DNA of 64,000 nucleotides from Phycomyces nitens (Eukaryota > Mucoromycota > Mucoromycetes > Mucorales > Phycomycetaceae), in the NCBI GenBank assembly GCA_022702545.1, contig JAHRBC010000007.1, forward strand, positions 1,860,001 to 1,924,000. Reading direction: 5' to 3'. This document shows, piece by piece, positions 41,301-53,309 of this stretch. The notes beneath the pieces were generated by a model. The model was not told the DNA's origin. It did not search any database and worked only from the letters and a program-made list of their open reading frames with translations. The translations under genes and the position numbers were made by a program. Numbering within the stretch: position 1 is the first letter of the stretch; every line of letters starts with the position of its first letter.

Positions 41301-44300
41301 ACCTTGCTGTGATTACAACTTTTGTGCCACCAGTATACATGAATAGTCTCGAAAAAGGATGTCCTGCATCAGAGACAAAGCAAAATGCGCAATATGGGCC
41401 GTCTATATTGAAGGCCTGGATGAAGAATACAGACGTTCCCATGTTCTGTGAAGACCAAGATACTAAAAAAGACATGAGTGAATCTTCAAGCGTATTGGAG
41501 GAAACATATGACACGTTTCTTAATTCAATTGGAAATGACCATGAAGACAGAATGTCTCTGATCATGGATCCAGTTACTTACAATGATCGCTTAGAATGGA
41601 TTATTCAAAAGAGGCCAACTATCAATAGCATTGCCGACCCTTCAAACTGGCCTTTACCAAACTCTCACCACGTAAGCGTCATCAGAAATGATGTGCTTGC
41701 TATCTGGTCTGAAACACCTCCAGAAAATCTATGGAAACTAGTGACCACCGAACGCAAAGAGTTGTGGGTAAAATTGGTGAACAAAATCATTCACCACATA
41801 GATTCTGAGATCACAAAGTACCTTGAAGATCAATTCAAGGTCTCAAAGGCTTTGGATAAAGCTAGACTCCAGAAATGGTCAAATGTCTGTCGGTACAGTC
41901 GGCTTATCGGAATGACAGCAGAGTTTGCGGCTTCAAACCAAGAGTTTGTCAGTTCCCTATCTCCCAGTGTCGTGATTGTCGACGAAGCAAACGAGATACT
42001 GGAATCTACATTGTCTCATTTTATATTTGGACCTCGGTTGGATCACTTGGTTCTTCTAGGTGATGATACGAAGCTCAAGACCCAGCCACAAAAAGATGGG
42101 TCTATTGATAAAAACATTCAGAACCTTGATGTCTCTTTATTCGAAAGATGGTATCTCACTGGAGGAAAAATTGTCCCACTACAAGAACAGTGGAGAATGT
42201 GTACAGAGGTCCTTAATGTCTTTAGGGCATCAAACCATAACATGCCCACCTTGGACCATAACATTTCGGGACCAAGCACAAATCTTGGAGATAAAGGAAT
42301 GCCTTCCATACTTGGATTCGACAACCGGACATTTTTTATTTCTCATGACACAGATGTGACCTCTCTATTCTTTGATGATGCCCTTTCTACGGCCATGGGT
42401 ATTGATATCACTGAAAGCATGGCCGATGGAGCACGATACGTCTGCCATCTCGCACTGTATATATTGCAGCAAGGAATCAAGTCAGAAAATCTAGTTATTC
42501 TTGTTGCTGATCCACTACAAAAGATGCTCATCGAAAGAATACTCGGGAATGAGCTTTTGGATTTCAGTCGGTTTATAAAAAGACCTTTGAATGTGGACGT
42601 GAGCATGATAGATGACTATGAAGGAAAAGAGAGTTGGATTTCCATTATTTCTCTGACTATGCCCGATGGAAAACGCCTTGTGGATAACAATGTTCCCCTT
42701 GCTTTATCCCGAGCACGATACGGGCTCTATATTGTAGGAGATGCAATGGAAACAATTGGGACAAAGTGGGAACCAGTTGCCGAATACATGAAGTCAAAAG
42801 GTTGGGTCTAGTAAATATTCGGTATTTCTGACAAGTTTTTCCATGTATTCTGACCTTGCAAAAAAAAACAGGAAACTGCTCACCTAACCTTCAATTACGC
42901 TGTCAAAAACACAAGGACAGAACAACTGTCATTAGTTACTGGCCAGTCTTTAGCCAAGTCAGAAACGGTGGATGTGGTGTAAGTATCTAGACATTAATTA
43001 ATGGAACGACTACAAGCGACGGTCGTAATGTACTAAATGCTTTCTAGATTCCCTGCGAGACCCTCATGGAGTGCGGTCATGTTTGCAAAAATGTAAGATA
43101 TACTTTTTATTGATAAACAGAAATATATTTACGATTGATACTTTGTAGGTGTGTCATATATTGGACCATTCATATGTTTCTTGTGTTGAGCCATGTGTAA
43201 GACCTCGGGCAGAAGGATGCTCGCATCCATGCCCAAACAGCTGCAATGATTGCTCTAATAACGGTGAAGAATGCCCCCCGTGCACCGAGGCTGAGGTGGT
43301 CAAGTTTCCTTGTGGGCATGAAAGATCAATAAACTGCCGACAAGCACAACTAAAAGAGCCGTCCAACATGATGCACCTGACAGAAAGTACATCTGTATCT
43401 ATAGACAATACAGATGCCCAGAATGAAGAGTTCCAACTGTTTTGTACAGAGAACTGTAACAGTCAACTCGAATGTGGCCACCTGTGCACAAGCATGGTAA
43501 ATAACCGTAAAGTAAATGCGAAAACTTGATCTACAAAACTTACAATGGTATTGCAAAATGTCATGTATAATTTTGTGGGGGTCAAAATAGTGCCGTACCC
43601 CACACTCGCACGAGTCTTCGCAATGTCAAGCAAGCTGCCCAAAGCAATTGATATGTGGACACAATTGCTCAAACGGTTGGTTTTATGTTTATTTGAAATT
43701 TAGAGATACTAGGAGTAATAGCTCTTTATCGATATTTTACTACTATAGGCTGTGCTAGACCTAATGATCATACCGAAATGTGCTTGGAAGCATGTCAACA
43801 AGTATGCTCCCATGGCTACAAGTGCGGAAGGGACTGCTGGCGAGTTTGCACTCCTTGTGTTGAAATTTGTCCTTACATTGTAAGATTTGTAAAATGCGAA
43901 AGAAGCCATGAACACTACTAAAACAATCAACTAAAACTTAGTGCACCCACAACAAATGTACCAAACGCTGCCACGAGGTAAGTCATAAAGATAAATGTTT
44001 CAAATACTTGCAATATAACTTGTGTATATCGGCCATTAAAGAAATGCGACCGTCCACCTTGCGATGAAGCATGTAGTAACATTCTCTCATGCTCGTATGT
44101 ATCTCTGCAAATATATAAATCTGGCAATATAGGCTTATCCATGCTTTATAGACATCCTTGCACTGGCTTGTGCGGTGAGCTGTGTCCCCCATGCAGAGAG
44201 TGTCACCCTGATATACAATGCGCAATCTCACTTCGAACCCTATCCGAGTTTGAGCCCGATGAAAAATCATATGTTTTACCAGAATGCAAATGTGGCAAGT

Positions 44301-44967
44301 AGCGGGTTCATGTCCAAACTGTGGAAAGGGTCATACTATTGAATCGTATTAATTTATTGTACATTTTTTTTAAAAAAAAAATCCAGTGTTTTCTGTTGAA
44401 TACCTTGACATGTATTTCAAAAATCAGGCACAAAATGGTAAGTGCATTGTATCATTCGACTATTTACTAATATCTTGGGATGATAGGCAAACACAATTCA
44501 ATCAAACTCTGGCAATGTCCTTTGTGCCAGACGCCTATATATACTGCTTTACGGTATAATATGTACATAAAGACTGAAATCGCACTTGTGAACAAGATCA
44601 AAGAAAGTCAGAACAAGAAACTTCAGAGCATCTCCGAAAATGAAAAGCAAGACATCATTAAAGCCATGAACGACGAGACTAGGTTTGGCATCCATAACAT
44701 TGTTGGTGGACGATGGTTTGTCTGCAAAAACCAGCACCCTTACTTTATAGGTATGTGCAAATGCTCTGTGAATGTGAAATGTGGAATGATTAATATCTTT
44801 TTTTTTCCAACACAGGCGATTGTGGTGGTGCTACAGAAGTATCTTCATGTCCACAATGCGGAGAGACCATTGGAGGTCTTCATCACAAAGTAGTAGATTC
44901 CAATCGATTCTATGGCGAATTCGACGGATCAAATGGGCCTGCATGGCCAGGACAGCCACTCCAATAA
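38392..44967 (+). CDS. NFX1-type zinc-finger SF1 helicase with RZ finger (ZNFX1/Hrr1-like), 1923 aa
   Basis: Thirteen exons: 38392-38603, 38656-42800, 42872-42978, 43048-43092, 43149-43496, 43591-43675, 43749-43879, 43942-43977, 44042-44094, 44152-44294, 44387-44437, 44487-44750, 44816-44967; 5772 nt, a multiple of three. The N-terminal 200 residues are Ser/Asn/Gln-rich. A conserved regulatory region follows, then the SF1 helicase with Walker A (GGGPGTGKT, about residue 837), Walker B VDEAN (about 1180) and a late helicase motif (LALSRARYGLYIVGD, about 1420). The C-terminal exons encode NFX1-type Cys/His repeats (CGHVC, CPNSC, CGHLC, CGHNC, CRECH) and finish with an RZ-type finger (GGRWFVCKNQH...CGGATEVSSCPQCGETIGG). 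Homologues act in small-RNA silencing (S. pombe Hrr1, animal ZNFX1); a silencing role here is inferred. Intron 10 appears to be GC-AG (44295). A poly(A) signal overlaps the stop. Confidence 0.9.
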
Positions 44968-45759
44968 ACGACAGTCGACCGTGTATATGCGACCACCATA
45001 TTCACTTGAAAAGATACCTTGTATTCCCCTTTATCAAAAATAAGAATGAAATACCAATAAACAATTGAAGAATATCGGTGTTTGTGTTGGAGACTAGCTA
45101 AAAAAAACTCTGATATGGCTATAAGCACTTTGATTGATGAATAGTGTTTTCATTCATTTCTTGTGAGTATCAACAACTTATCCAACAGAGATACACTGTG
45201 GCAATCTCCATTTCATTATGATAATAGTCATACAAGTTGCACCATGCACTGCTATGTTTGTTTGGGTTTATAAGATAACAGCAAAATATAGACCAGATCT
45301 AAAGAGTATAATTGCTTGCATGATAATATCTACTAGCAGGCTACCACCTACTGTTTCGATTGACATGCACTTTATTTTTGTACACCCTATGGACCATTGT
45401 TTGAAAATGAATACAACCACCAACATAATATATATATATATATATATATATACTATACTATCTAAATCTATCAATATAGACTTAAAGGCAATGTCTCTAG
45501 TGATAGTCCACTACACGGATAATTGGTTGGACCCTGCAACACAACAAAAAACCCCCACCTTTTTTTTGTGCAAGAATTCTTTACAAGAAGCTTGGCTCAC
45601 TGATTTAAAAATTCGCTCTTTAAAAGAACCTTTTTTTGCTGTGGTGATGTCACGATATAGGCCCCGCTCCGGAGGTCTCGCTACCCCCCTCCATGTAAGT
45701 TTTTTGAGTGTAGAAAGGCTTTTTTTTGGGTATCTTCACAGAGTCATACACTTGCAGTT
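44968..45759. other. Intergenic region upstream of MIC19
   Basis: Contains a second AATAAA near 45055 for the helicase gene, a (TA)n microsatellite at about 45429-45454 and pyrimidine-rich stretches near 45700-45735 just before the MIC19 start. A 242-codon open stretch (45218-45946) overlaps MIC19 exon 1 in another frame; it shows no family resemblance and is not annotated. Confidence 0.5.
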
Positions 45760-46678
45760 ATGGGTGCGCAACAATCCAAGTCAGAGCCGGTTATCTTCTA
45801 TAACCAAAACGTGCCTCTCCAGGTACGACGCACGTGATGCCACGAACTCCATGCGTAACAGCATCAGACCCCTTTTCTTATACACATATACACATATATA
45901 TTACATACCTACTACATCAATAAGAAGAACGACCTTTTTTGACTAACCATCAACAATAACAATAATAATAATAATAAAAATAACAGTTCTCTCAGGGACT
46001 TGTAGATTCGCTCGAGACTCGTACAAAGGTAGAATAAGAACAGAGATTTTAAGAAAGAAAAAAGAAGGAGAAGAAAAAAAGGGAGAAAGAAAAAGAAAAA
46101 AGAAAACTTACCATTGATCATTTGTTGTACTTTTTTTGCATTCCTACCCATGCTATTCGATAATTTCCAGAGCGCGCCCGCTGCTACATCGCAGCAAGTT
46201 CGTCCCGAGGAAGTTGAGGAGCGTGTTCGTGAGCGTGTTGCAGAAGAGCTGAAGCGTGTGCAGGAGAAGCAGGAAGAGATCAACCAGCGTGTTTACAGCG
46301 ATATGGCCAAGAAGAACATTGATAATGACCAAAACTCTGTTGTTTTGGGTGCCGATATCGACAATATGATTGAGAAGATCAAGAGGTACAGAAATACTAA
46401 ACCTTGCGATTTCGAAATGGAATTTATGTGACTTAAACTTTGGTAATTACAGAACTCCTGCAAAGGCCATTCCTGCCGAGATTGCTGAGCGCCAGGAAGC
46501 TCTTGTTGTTTGCTACAAGTAGGCTTGATAATAAAACAATTGGCAGATATTGACACTCTTTTTTTTTAATAATAACAGGAACAACGAATCTCGCCCATTG
46601 GACTGCTGGGAGGAAGTTGAGGCATTCAAGGCCTCTGTTGCAAAGGCCCAAAAGTCATTTGTCGCTGCCTATCAATAA
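45760..46678 (+). CDS. MIC19: MICOS complex subunit Mic19-like, 147 aa
   Basis: Exons 45760-45822, 46171-46385, 46453-46518, 46579-46678; 444 nt. Mic19 is a peripheral inner-membrane protein facing the intermembrane space that helps hold cristae junctions. Exon 1 supplies MGAQQSKSEPVIFYNQ, where Gly2 and the following Ser/Lys fit the N-myristoylation typical of Mic19/Mic25; without it the protein would seem to start in the intron at an unrelated ATG. A helical, charged middle (RPEEVEERVRERVAEELKRV) follows. The C-terminal CHCH-type helix pair has C113 and C124 (C-x10-C, in CYKNNESRPLDC), then WEEVEAFKASV. Intron 1 (348 nt) is the longest and holds a purine-rich tract (46047-46108). Length and layout fit fungal Mic19. 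Confidence 0.87.
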
Positions 46679-47080
46679 ATAACCTTTTTTCAAGTGGGGT
46701 ATGCCTTTTACTTTCTCTAGAAGACCTTGTTTATTATTGTAAAAGATGTAATTCAAAGAGTAAAAAAAAATTATTATTAAAAATACAAGTATATGGCCCC
46801 AGAATGAGGTCCAAGGTGGTTCTTTACCAAGAGAGAAGGGATTGGTTGTATTTGGCTATTGAAAAACAAGTATATTCTGCATAATCCTCGCCTAAAAGAA
46901 ATACACCCACAGGGCAGGATGCGTACTAGGAAGTGTGAGTATCCTCAAGCATACAAGCTGTCACATTTGCTCAAGCCACCCATATTTTTTAAAGCAGAGT
47001 TTCATTTTTTCTTTTTATAAAAAAAAAAGGAAAGGGAATCGTATATACGCCTTTCGTCAACCTTGTCAATCAATATAAAG
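46679..47080. other. Intergenic region between MIC19 and POL5
   Basis: 402 bp with an A-rich stretch after the MIC19 stop and T/A-rich tracts before the POL5 ATG. Nothing else recognised. Confidence 0.5.
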
Positions 47081-50000
47081 ATGGCAACGACAACCCTTCA
47101 ACTCTACTGGGATCTGGCTTCGTTTGACCCTAGTGTCAGACAGACTGCTGCCCAGTCATTGATCCTTGCCCTGACCGAATTTCAACAGGCCCACGAGAAA
47201 TCCCTCGACGACCCTACAACCCCTTCCTTGGCAGACACCGAAGAAAAACTCGACCTTGTCTGTGCCTCTGATGTATCATATGCTGTCAGACGTCTCTTGA
47301 GAGGTTTGCCCTCTTCCCGACAGGGTGCCCGCCAAGGTTTCTCTCTTGCCTTGACCGAGGTATGACAAACTATAACCATTCCATTAAATCCATTTCCTCC
47401 GCTTTGATGGCCAATGTGTTGTGGAATTCATAAATGAGGATCAGTACTCGATCGGAACATATTAATTGAGATTATGAAATATAGTTGCTTTCTACTATTG
47501 ACTTGGTAACCGCCAAGGTCGTTCTTGATCTTCTTTTCCGATATACCGAACGTGTTGGATCCATGTCTGGTGAAGAAGTCCGTGATATGCTCTTTGGTCG
47601 TCTCTTTGGTCTTATGTCTATTGTTGCTTCAGGAATGATGGCCCGTGAGACCACCACAGCCGAGGATGCTAACCGAATCATCGAAAGCTTGGCTGAAATG
47701 GCCGAGACAAAGTCATACCTTTCGGAAGTATGTCATCATGTTGTTATCAATATGTTGCCCTATGTAAGTTTAATTCTGGATTTTGCTCATAGTAATGGTA
47801 GTCAAATGGCTCACATTGTAATATATATATATATTTAGCTCAAGTCTGTTGATTACAAAGAGTCTGCTGTCGAAAAGATTCTCGAATTGTTCCTAAAGGG
47901 CAGTGTTGCTACTGTTGATCAGCTCAACCTTGCATTGGCTATCCAGAAGCAATTGCCCGAGACTGACTTGACTGCTCAATTTTCTGGCTGGAAGAGCACC
48001 AATGTCTTTGACCCTGCCAACCTTCGTCGTTTGGCAATTATTGTCAAGGTAAAATTGAGATTATTTAGAGGGAGGGTAGGATTATGTCTGACATTGGTAT
48101 CTCGTGGTTGTGTTTCCGTGTGTAGGAGGTGCCCGTTGAAGACCAAGAGGCTCAGGCAGACTGGAAACCTCAGCTTCATTCCGTCTGGGATCGTCTCTTG
48201 AGTGTTTACCTTGACGACTCTGACGCTGAAACCGAGGAAGCCAAGCGCCCCAAGAAGAAGCAAAAGACTGCCAAGGTTGAGCAAAAGACTGCCTCTTTCC
48301 AAGAGTTCTGGAACGTTGTTGTTGACGGTAAGTAAAGAAAGAGAATATATAACCAATGGGATATATTGCAGTCACAGGCACCAACCGTGCAGATGAAATC
48401 ATCAGTAACTAATCAAGATTTGTACATATCTCCATCTGACAATAGAAACCATGTTTGATAACACTGCTTCTCACGGCCGCAAGTTCTGGGGTTTCCAGCT
48501 TGTCGAGAAAGTTTTGCCCCAGCTTGCTCCCGAGCAGATGCCCTTGATCTTTACCGAAAACTTTATGAGAACATTTATCAACAACCTTTCCTCTGATGTC
48601 AGATTCTTGAACAAGGCTGCCAAGCACACCGTAAGTAACCAACGCATACATATACATGTATATATATGGCAGTGTTTACCTTTATACCCGAGAAACCTCT
48701 GACATTGTCGTGATCATTGTAGGCCACTGTTCTCCAGACTGTTGCCCAGGAAAACAAGCAGGTCGGTTTTGCCTTGGTCACTCAGCTTATTGGTAAGCAT
48801 GGCCACCAGAACTTTGACAAGATCACCAAGACCAAGCTTGTGGAAAACTTGTTGGCCACCATGGATACCGATGGCATCAAGTCTTACCTCGAGTTCCTTG
48901 CCGAGACCTTTGTCAAGCAGGAAGAGATGAAGAGGTAATTTATTCTATAGAGGCAGCAAACGAGATCCATAGACTGATTTAGTGTGTGAATTGTGTCTAG
49001 TGATGATGATTCCAAGCGTCTCAACTCCCGTAGAGAATGGGCTCTTACTCAGATGACTCTTATGCTCACAAACACAAAGATTCCCAAGGACGAGTCCTGG
49101 GTTGTGTCTGTTATTCGTTTCTTGATGGTCCATTCCTTCTTTGAGGTTAAGGGAACCAAGGAGAGAAAGTCCTTCCTCGAGGTAAGACTATATCAATGTT
49201 TTTGAGGGATCATGCATCAGATTATTTACTATTATTATTGTGTTATCATTCCAGGGTCTCCATAAGCCTTCCCCTGCCCTTTCAGACGCTACTCGTGAAT
49301 TCTGCAAGGAGCGTTTCCAGGCTGCTCTTGTTGCTTTGGGTAAGATGCCCCAACTCCAGAAAGTCAAGGACCTTTCAGGTGCTGCATTGAAGACTCGCAG
49401 ACTCAATGGTATTACCAACGATGGCGAACTCTGGGTTTACCGTGTCTACCAGATTAAGCAGGAACTTGAAAAGGATACCAAGCAACTCAAGCCCATTGTC
49501 ACCTTGTCCAAGGAGAGTGTTGCTATCAACAAGGAGGCTACTGATGTTGTTGAGAAGCTGAGAACCAAGGTAAGGAAACAAACCGAGAAACAAAAGAGGT
49601 GAAATGGTACTAAGCGTCTCTTGCCTATCGGTTTAGATTGCCAAGGAGGATAAGAAGTCTTTGGATAGCGTTGAGCGTGGCTTTGAGATTCTCTTTTTGA
49701 ACCTTCAGTTACACCTTTTGGTAGATGAGGAGGAAGCCCAATCTGTATTGGGTGAACTTTTGGACTGTTACGCAAAGATCTTTGCCAAAAAACCCACAAA
49801 GTCCAAGAAGTCCAAGAAGGCTGCTGCTGCTGAAGAAGAGGCACAGCCAGAACCCATTGAAGTCATTGTTGATATTCTTGTCGGTTTCTTGACCAACCCT
49901 TCACCTGTCCTCAAAAACCTTGCTGACCAAATCTTTGAGATCTTCTCTCACATGATGACCAAGCAGGCCCTCCAGACCCTCTTGAATGTAAGTTGAAATT

Positions 50001-51245
50001 GAGAATGTATGGTGTTAAAGAACAACCACTGACATTAATATAAATGTATATAGATTTTGGCTACCAGTGAGAGCAAAACTGGTGCTGAAGAGCTCTTCGG
50101 AGATAATGAGAATGAGGAAGAAGATGAGGAGATGGAGATGGATAGTGATGTTGAAATGATTGAGGAGGATGATGAGGAAGAGATGGACGAAGACCTTAAG
50201 CGTAAGGTTGAAGAGGCCATGAAGGCACAGGGTATCCTCGGTGATGATGATGATGAAGAGGCTGATTTGGATGATGAAGCCATGGTTGCATTTGATGACA
50301 AGATTGCCGAAGTATTCAAGCAAAAGAAGATTGCCAAGACCGAGCAGAAAGGTAGATACTTGTTGATCGATTGGTTGATTGATTGAATTTGCGGTTGGCT
50401 AATGGATATTTATGATAGATCTCCAGCACAACATCATTCACTTTAAAAACAATGTAATGGGCTTCATTACCATCTACGTCCGCAAAAACCCCACCAACCC
50501 TCTCGTACTCGAGATCATCGTCCCTCTCCTGAACATCATTCGCTCCACCCCCGCCAAGTCCGTCACCAGCCAATTTGTGGACAAGATGATTGCATTCTTG
50601 AAGAACAAGTTTTCCAAGATGACTGAATGCCCCGCCAACTATGACGAAGAGACCATCTTCAATGTTCTCCAGGCCGTCCATGACTTTGCTCGCCAGGCAT
50701 CGTCAAAAGAACTCTCCGAGACAGCCAACAACCTTTCACTCTACTTGCGTCGCTGCATCTTGGGCGGTGCAGATGTTGAAGTGACAGCCGAAGATAAGAA
50801 GAAGGAACAGACCCGATTCCTTGAAATCTACAGTGCTTCCTTGAAGGAGTACATGACCAAAAAATCTTCACACTTCCACCCCAGCATGATCACAAACCTT
50901 TTGCAGCGATTCCCTCTGAGCTCATGGCCTCTTTTGGACTCTCTTGTTGCCTACATTAGCCCAAGTGAGAGTGCGAATGCCTATCGTCAAAACATGGCCT
51001 GTCAATGGGTTATCCAGCTCTTGCAACGTGTGGTTGGCAAGAAGCACGAGAGTGCCGACGCAAAATTCTTGGAATTAGCACCTGAATTGAACAAGAGAAT
51101 CAAGGAAGCCCAGGGAGCATTAAAAGAAGGCAGCAACAGTGATGTCAAGCGTACACTGGTTAAGCTCGAGTCTTTGGTCAACCGCCTTTCTTCAAAATTA
51201 GAGATCAATGTACAGGGTTCGACCAAAAAGATTGATCAAATTTAG
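47081..51245 (+). CDS. POL5: POL5 / MYBBP1A-like nucleolar protein, 1112 aa
   Basis: Eleven exons: 47081-47359, 47485-47763, 47839-48048, 48126-48327, 48446-48630, 48723-48934, 49001-49181, 49255-49569, 49637-49987, 50054-50351, 50419-51245; 3339 nt. The family (Pfam DNA polymerase phi; yeast Pol5, human MYBBP1A) works in rRNA transcription and 60S subunit maturation in the nucleolus, not in replication. Seen here: N-terminal helical repeats with the family signature YAVRRLLRGLPSSRQGARQGFSLALTE, WGFQLVEKVL, a Lys-rich nuclear/nucleolar signal (KRPKKKQKTAKV in exon 4; KKPTKSKKSKK in exon 9), a long Asp/Glu-rich stretch in exon 10, and a helical C-terminus. The start is the first ATG after TATAAAG. 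Length matches the yeast protein (about 1020 aa). Confidence 0.92.
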
Positions 51246-53309
51246 TCATGTTTATATTCTCATAAACCCTTGCTTTTTACATTCCTCACAATCTTTAAAT
51301 TCAATAAACTATAATATGATGCAAAACATACAAAACAATAACTCTCGTGGCAGCCATAAGAAGCCTTTAGATGTTGAGAAAAGGAATGATGGTTGGGTTT
51401 AATTGCATCGGAAAATGCATCAGTGATTTTAACAGAAATAAATTTACAAAGAACAACAGTTTGAATTCTGAAAAAAAAGTTCAAGGAAACTGTGTCAAAA
51501 AAAAGGTGTATCCTCTGGTAGACCACCCTTATATACCTAGAGATAGGCACCATGTATGCTTAATGGGATAAAGAAAGATTGTCATCTAGAGTGATGAATT
51601 CTATTATTTTTTTCGGTTAACAATAACTAGACATGGAAATGTCTGTTGCCAACCAGAGAGGCATATAATACAGATTGCCTCATTCTAAAGGTTCAAGTGA
51701 ATAGTAGTTCAATAATGGTCTAGGGGTGTTTTGGGTGTTTGTTGATGGAAATATGGATTGGCCAAGGTATGTAGAGATACTGTTCTGCAAATGGTGTCAA
51801 ACATGAATTTACTGCTCATGGCAATCATCTCCTTTCCTTGCTTTGGTTTTTGTATATCAAAAACTAAATGAAGCACACCCCCATGTCATTACTAAACCCC
51901 CTTTATATTGTCTTGACATAATATACCCTCTTTTGTACTTTTATCATATTGTTCCTGTATACGAACATTTCCTGCCCTCGGGAATACTATGAATCTGGAC
52001 TCAGTACTCCAGATCACTCGATTCCATTACTGATTGCAATGTCGAGCCTCATCTGCAAACTTCAAGTGGTTTTTCTTGTAAGCCTTTTTTCAGTAGTAGA
52101 GGCTTTCTGGTAGTTACTCTTCTTATCCCAAGTTTCCCGAGATAATATGAAAATGTATTCCTCTTGATTCGAATACCTAATGATGTCTGAATTGTATCTG
52201 TAATGGCACCTAATGTCGCACTTAAATCCTTGTGCACAATATTACCATGAAGACTTTTATAACAGCCTTTTAAGAAACAGGGTATTCTTTGGTGGTGTTT
52301 TTTTTTAACCAGGGCAGTTCCAGTCTTATTCACTCTATTATTCGTTTTATCTTGGTATAAGGTTTATCATATCGGCGTGCAACCTTGACTATAGATGTAC
52401 AAGACAAAGGCACCGACAATCTTGTCTTTCAGAAAACCTAAAAGCTCAGTCCTCTTTTGAGGATGTTACTTGATGTTTACAAGACATGAAATGAAATGAG
52501 AACATGAAAGAACAGTTGTAATCAGAATTTCCTGTTTAAGAAATGTCATTGAAATAATCTAGCACATTGTAAATACATCTTTTATTGGCTGAAAACTAAG
52601 CATCAAAAAAGAAAACAAATCACACTCATTTAACCATGGCCCTTTTATTAAAATAGCTATTGTTTGTATCAATTGAACAGCTATTTTTCTTTGGATAGTA
52701 AAACGATGTATATGGCAAAGGACGCCTGGTACCTTGAGATTCCAAGAGGTAAATAAATGGAATTTTGCCATGAAATATATCTATATATATACATATATAT
52801 ATCGATATATAGATATGAAATATAGTACTCTGTTACAAGAGGTATATCAAGCACTATTGGGTGATTATGGGTGATAGTCCCTATCTTCATGTCGTACCTG
52901 ATATCCATAATTTAGGTTAATATACCAAGCATTCTTTATCCAAAAATATTATAAAGATTCGTACAAAGGGTAAATGAAAATTACACTGAGCTGGTCTCAA
53001 TATCTGACCAATAAGAACACTCCAATAATCAGTGCTGTAGATTAGCCTGCAACAAACCAAGACTGCTTGTACTCATTTAGTTTCAACTCCAGATATCTTT
53101 CCTGTCTTTCAGGCTGATTCTCTCTTTTTAAATCCCATTTTTCCTTTTATAGACCAGTGATATATATATATACACAGATATATAATACATTTATGTCCAT
53201 ATAAAAAACCAATTGTACATATCCTTGCTCTGCTAATTTTGTTCCATATTTTTTTATATATATATTCATTTATTACTCCTTTATTTTCACATCCCTCTGT
53301 CATAATCCA
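51246..53309. other. 2-kb intergenic region between POL5 and the NRAMP gene
   Basis: Non-coding except for a Tc1 relic on the minus strand (see 52049-52333). An AT-rich self-complementary stretch (ATATATCTATATATATACAT...) lies at about 52775-52816, and another (TA)n near 53160. The 120 bp before 53310 are T-rich, as expected for a promoter/5' leader. Confidence 0.5.
52049..52345 (-). pseudogene. Tc1-like transposase fragment (DNA-binding region)
   Basis: The minus-strand reading LSATLGAITDTIQTSLGIRI...SYYLGKLGIRRVTTRKPLLL resembles the second HTH and linker of Tc1 transposases (pattern ...IRR..RKPLL..). No catalytic domain follows and the upstream frame contains stops. Probably a short relic; family assignment is by pattern only. 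Confidence 0.45.

Noticed and set aside
45218..45946. 242-codon open stretch on the plus strand
   Set aside because: Overlaps MIC19 exon 1 in a different frame, contains a TA-repeat-encoded Ile/Tyr run, and has no family resemblance; most likely chance.
46132..46170. ATG at 46141-46160 region as the MIC19 start
   Set aside because: It would read intron sequence (LFDNFQ) ending in an acceptor (TTTCCAG). The 45760 exon gives a proper myristoylated Mic19 N-terminus in frame.
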